Assembly (NCBI GenBank): GCA_900754115.1
Contig: CAAEBM010000025.1
Location: 1 to 64,000 of the forward strand
DNA: 64,000 nt
Direction of reading: 5' to 3'
DNA from: Bacilli bacterium
GTDB taxonomy: Bacteria; Bacillota_I; Bacilli_A; RFN20; CAG-631
The notes under the pieces are model-generated. The model did no database searches. It was not told the DNA's origin and saw nothing but the letters and a program-made list of their open reading frames with translations. The translations under genes and the position numbers were made by a program. Shown one piece after another: positions 62,513 to 64,000 of the stretch (position 1 is the first letter of the stretch; each line of letters begins with the position of its first letter).

Positions 62513-62619
62513 AAAAGAACCCTCCCATGTCGATTTCATTCTAGCATAAAAGGTAAAAAATTGATATATTTTTTCAAGAAAATCCTTTATAATAAAAGAG
62601 GAAAAAAAGGAGAATGAAT

Positions 62620-64000
62620 ATGAAAGAAAAATGGTGGAAAAATGCAGTCATTTATCAAATTTATCCTCGTAGTTTTATGGATGCAAATAATGACGGAATT
62701 GGAGATTTAAAAGGAATTATTTCCAAATTAGATTATCTTTCTTTTTTAGGAATTGATGCAATTTGGTTATCTCCTATTTATGAATCACCAATGGAAGATA
62801 ATGGATATGATGTCAGTGATTATTTTAAAATAGCTCCTGTATTTGGAACAATGGAAGATATGGATCTTTTAATTGCTGAAGCCAAAAAAAGAAATATTCG
62901 CGTCATTATGGATTTAGTAGCCAATCACACTTCTAAGGAACACCGATGGTTTAAAGAAGCGATAAAAGGGAAAGATAATCCGTATCATGATTATTTTTAT
63001 TGGGCTGATAAACCAGATCAAAAACAATCCAGTTTTGGGGGCAGTTCATGGGAATATGTTCCAGAATTAAATGAATATTATTATCATTATTTTGCTAAGG
63101 GACAAGTCGATTTAAATTGGACTAATCCACAAGTTAGAAAAGAAATAGCTAATATTGTTAATTGGTGGTTAGATAAAGGAGTGGCTGGTTTTAGAATGGA
63201 TGCCATAGAACTCATTTCCAAAGATTTAAAGAAAGGAATTTTTGCAAATGGTCCTAAAATTCATGAATATCTTAAAGAATTAAACAAAAACTCCTTTGGG
63301 AAAAAGAAAGATAGTATCACAGTAGGAGAAGGATGGCCAACAACTCAAATTGCTATAGATTATTCTAAACCAGAAAATCATGAATTAGATATGATGTTTC
63401 AATTTGAAAGTGCTTGTATCACAAATAATACCAATCCACTCGGCAAATTTGACCCTGTAGCATTAGATTTAGTAAAATTAAAAGAAATTTTTGAACGTTG
63501 GCAACATGATTTATATAATCAAGCTTGGAATGCTTTGTTTTGGGAAAATCATGATTTAGCTAGAAGTGTCTCTCGATTTGGAGATGACCGTTTTTATCGA
63601 GTAGAAAGTGCAAAAGCATTAGCTATCATGCTTTTAATGATGCAAGGAACTCCTTATATTTACCAAGGAGAAGAAATTGGGATGACCAATGCTTATTATA
63701 AAAAATTGTCTGATTACGATGATATTGACGCTCATGGCAATTATCAAGCTTTAGTAGTAGATAAAAAAATTGCTACACATGAAAAATTTATGGAAGGATT
63801 GCAAAAAGGAAGTCGAGATAATGCTCGAACTCCTATGCAATGGGATGATTCTGTCAATGCGGGCTTTAATCAAGGAGCTAAAACTTGGTTAAAAGTCATT
63901 CCTAATTATAAAGAAATTAATGTGCAACAAAGTATAAAAGATAAAGATTCTGTTTTCTATACGTATAAAGATTTAATTGCTTTGCGCAAGTCAAAGAAAT
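62620..64000 (+). CDS. GH13 alpha-glucosidase (oligo-1,6-glucosidase type), 3' end beyond window
   Basis: 460 residues are visible and the frame is open at the window end; a full enzyme is about 540-560. AAAGGAG at 62607-62613 sets the ATG at 62620. Signature blocks: VIYQIYPRSFMDANNDGIGDL, DLVANHTS, GFRMDAIELI (nucleophile Asp), VGEGW (acid Glu) and FWENHDLARSVSRFGDD. The second conserved block (GIGDLKGI with N-D-G before) is the calcium-site-like pattern of GH13 subfamily 31 (MalL, DexB, TreC). Cleaves isomaltose- or trehalose-phosphate-type substrates; the exact specificity cannot be set. TATAAT at 62588-62593, poor -35. Confidence 0.93.
   Translation, partial: MKEKWWKNAVIYQIYPRSFMDANNDGIGDLKGIISKLDYLSFLGIDAIWLSPIYESPMEDNGYDVSDYFKIAPVFGTMEDMDLLIAEAKKRNIRVIMDLVANHTSKEHRWFKEAIKGKDNPYHDYFYWADKPDQKQSSFGGSSWEYVPELNEYYYHYFAKGQVDLNWTNPQVRKEIANIVNWWLDKGVAGFRMDAIELISKDLKKGIFANGPKIHEYLKELNKNSFGKKKDSITVGEGWPTTQIAIDYSKPENHELDMMFQFESACITNNTNPLGKFDPVALDLVKLKEIFERWQHDLYNQAWNALFWENHDLARSVSRFGDDRFYRVESAKALAIMLLMMQGTPYIYQGEEIGMTNAYYKKLSDYDDIDAHGNYQALVVDKKIATHEKFMEGLQKGSRDNARTPMQWDDSVNAGFNQGAKTWLKVIPNYKEINVQQSIKDKDSVFYTYKDLIALRKSKK

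Noticed and set aside
62561..62593. TTGATA as -35 box for the GH13 gene
   Set aside because: Spacer to TATAAT is 21 nt, too long for a standard sigma-A promoter.

Overview
The window is AT-rich DNA from a low-GC Gram-positive bacterium (Bacillota, most likely an uncultured gut-type member of Bacilli or Erysipelotrichia). The evidence is the operon content (rimP-nusA-rnpM-ylxQ-infB-rbfA, gmk-priA-rsmB-rlmN-prpC-prkC-rsgA-rpe), a T-box in front of tyrS, a CcpA-type regulator, an LtaS-type enzyme, many lipoproteins with Gram-positive signal peptides, strong AGGAGG-type ribosome binding sites, and small proteins resembling spore proteins. TGA, TAA and TAG all act as stops, so the code is standard and the organism is not a TGA-Trp mollicute. 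The taxonomic call is inference.

Layout. 1-2.1 kb: the tail of one gene, then a minus-strand operon of three membrane proteins. 2.2-5.4 kb: cold-shock protein, YtxH-like protein, CcpA-like regulator, T-box and tyrS. 5.4-10.3 kb: transcription/translation operon from rimP to rbfA with a hairpin leader. 10.4-12.7 kb: an M6-type metalloprotease lipoprotein and a second lipoprotein. 12.9-17.8 kb: two ABC exporter half-transporters, each with an extra N-terminal domain and zinc ribbon, flanking a DUF1854 gene. 18.8-23.7 kb: one 1637-residue protein with a CvpA-like membrane start and a long repetitive tail. 23.9-26.5 kb: a NitT/TauT-type ABC importer. 26.5-27.5 kb: a small accessory patch with a structured leader, a repeat, a broken gene and an orphan gene. 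27.5-36.7 kb: an ATPase and the long minus-strand rpe-to-gmk operon. 36.9-39.8 kb: rqcH, a CotD-like gene, two YjcZ-like micro-genes and an HU protein with an extra tail. 40-49.3 kb: secreted foldase-like lipoproteins, HIT protein, yhaM, recX, two membrane proteins and another lipoprotein. 49.4-56.9 kb: a glgB-glgP-pulA-SGNH hydrolase operon. 57-59 kb: LtaS-like enzyme. 59.0-59.9 kb: decayed DNA with fragments of foreign genes. 59.9-62.5 kb: a DUF4127 protein coupled to a phosphodiesterase. 62.6 kb to the end: a GH13 alpha-glucosidase running off the window.

How it fits together. Most of the window is housekeeping: ribosome maturation and translation initiation, ribosome quality control, RNA turnover, and Ser/Thr phosphorylation. 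The carbohydrate genes (branching enzyme, phosphorylase, debranching enzyme, alpha-glucosidase) point to storage and use of an alpha-glucan. A CcpA-like regulator is present, but no operator was identified beside these genes. The envelope genes (six lipoproteins, LtaS, GtrA, the flippase-like protein, the CvpA-like giant) form the least characterised part. The two places most likely to hide undescribed biology are the ABC-DUF1854-ABC unit and the giant repeat protein. No rRNA, tRNA, CRISPR array, intact transposon or prophage was seen.
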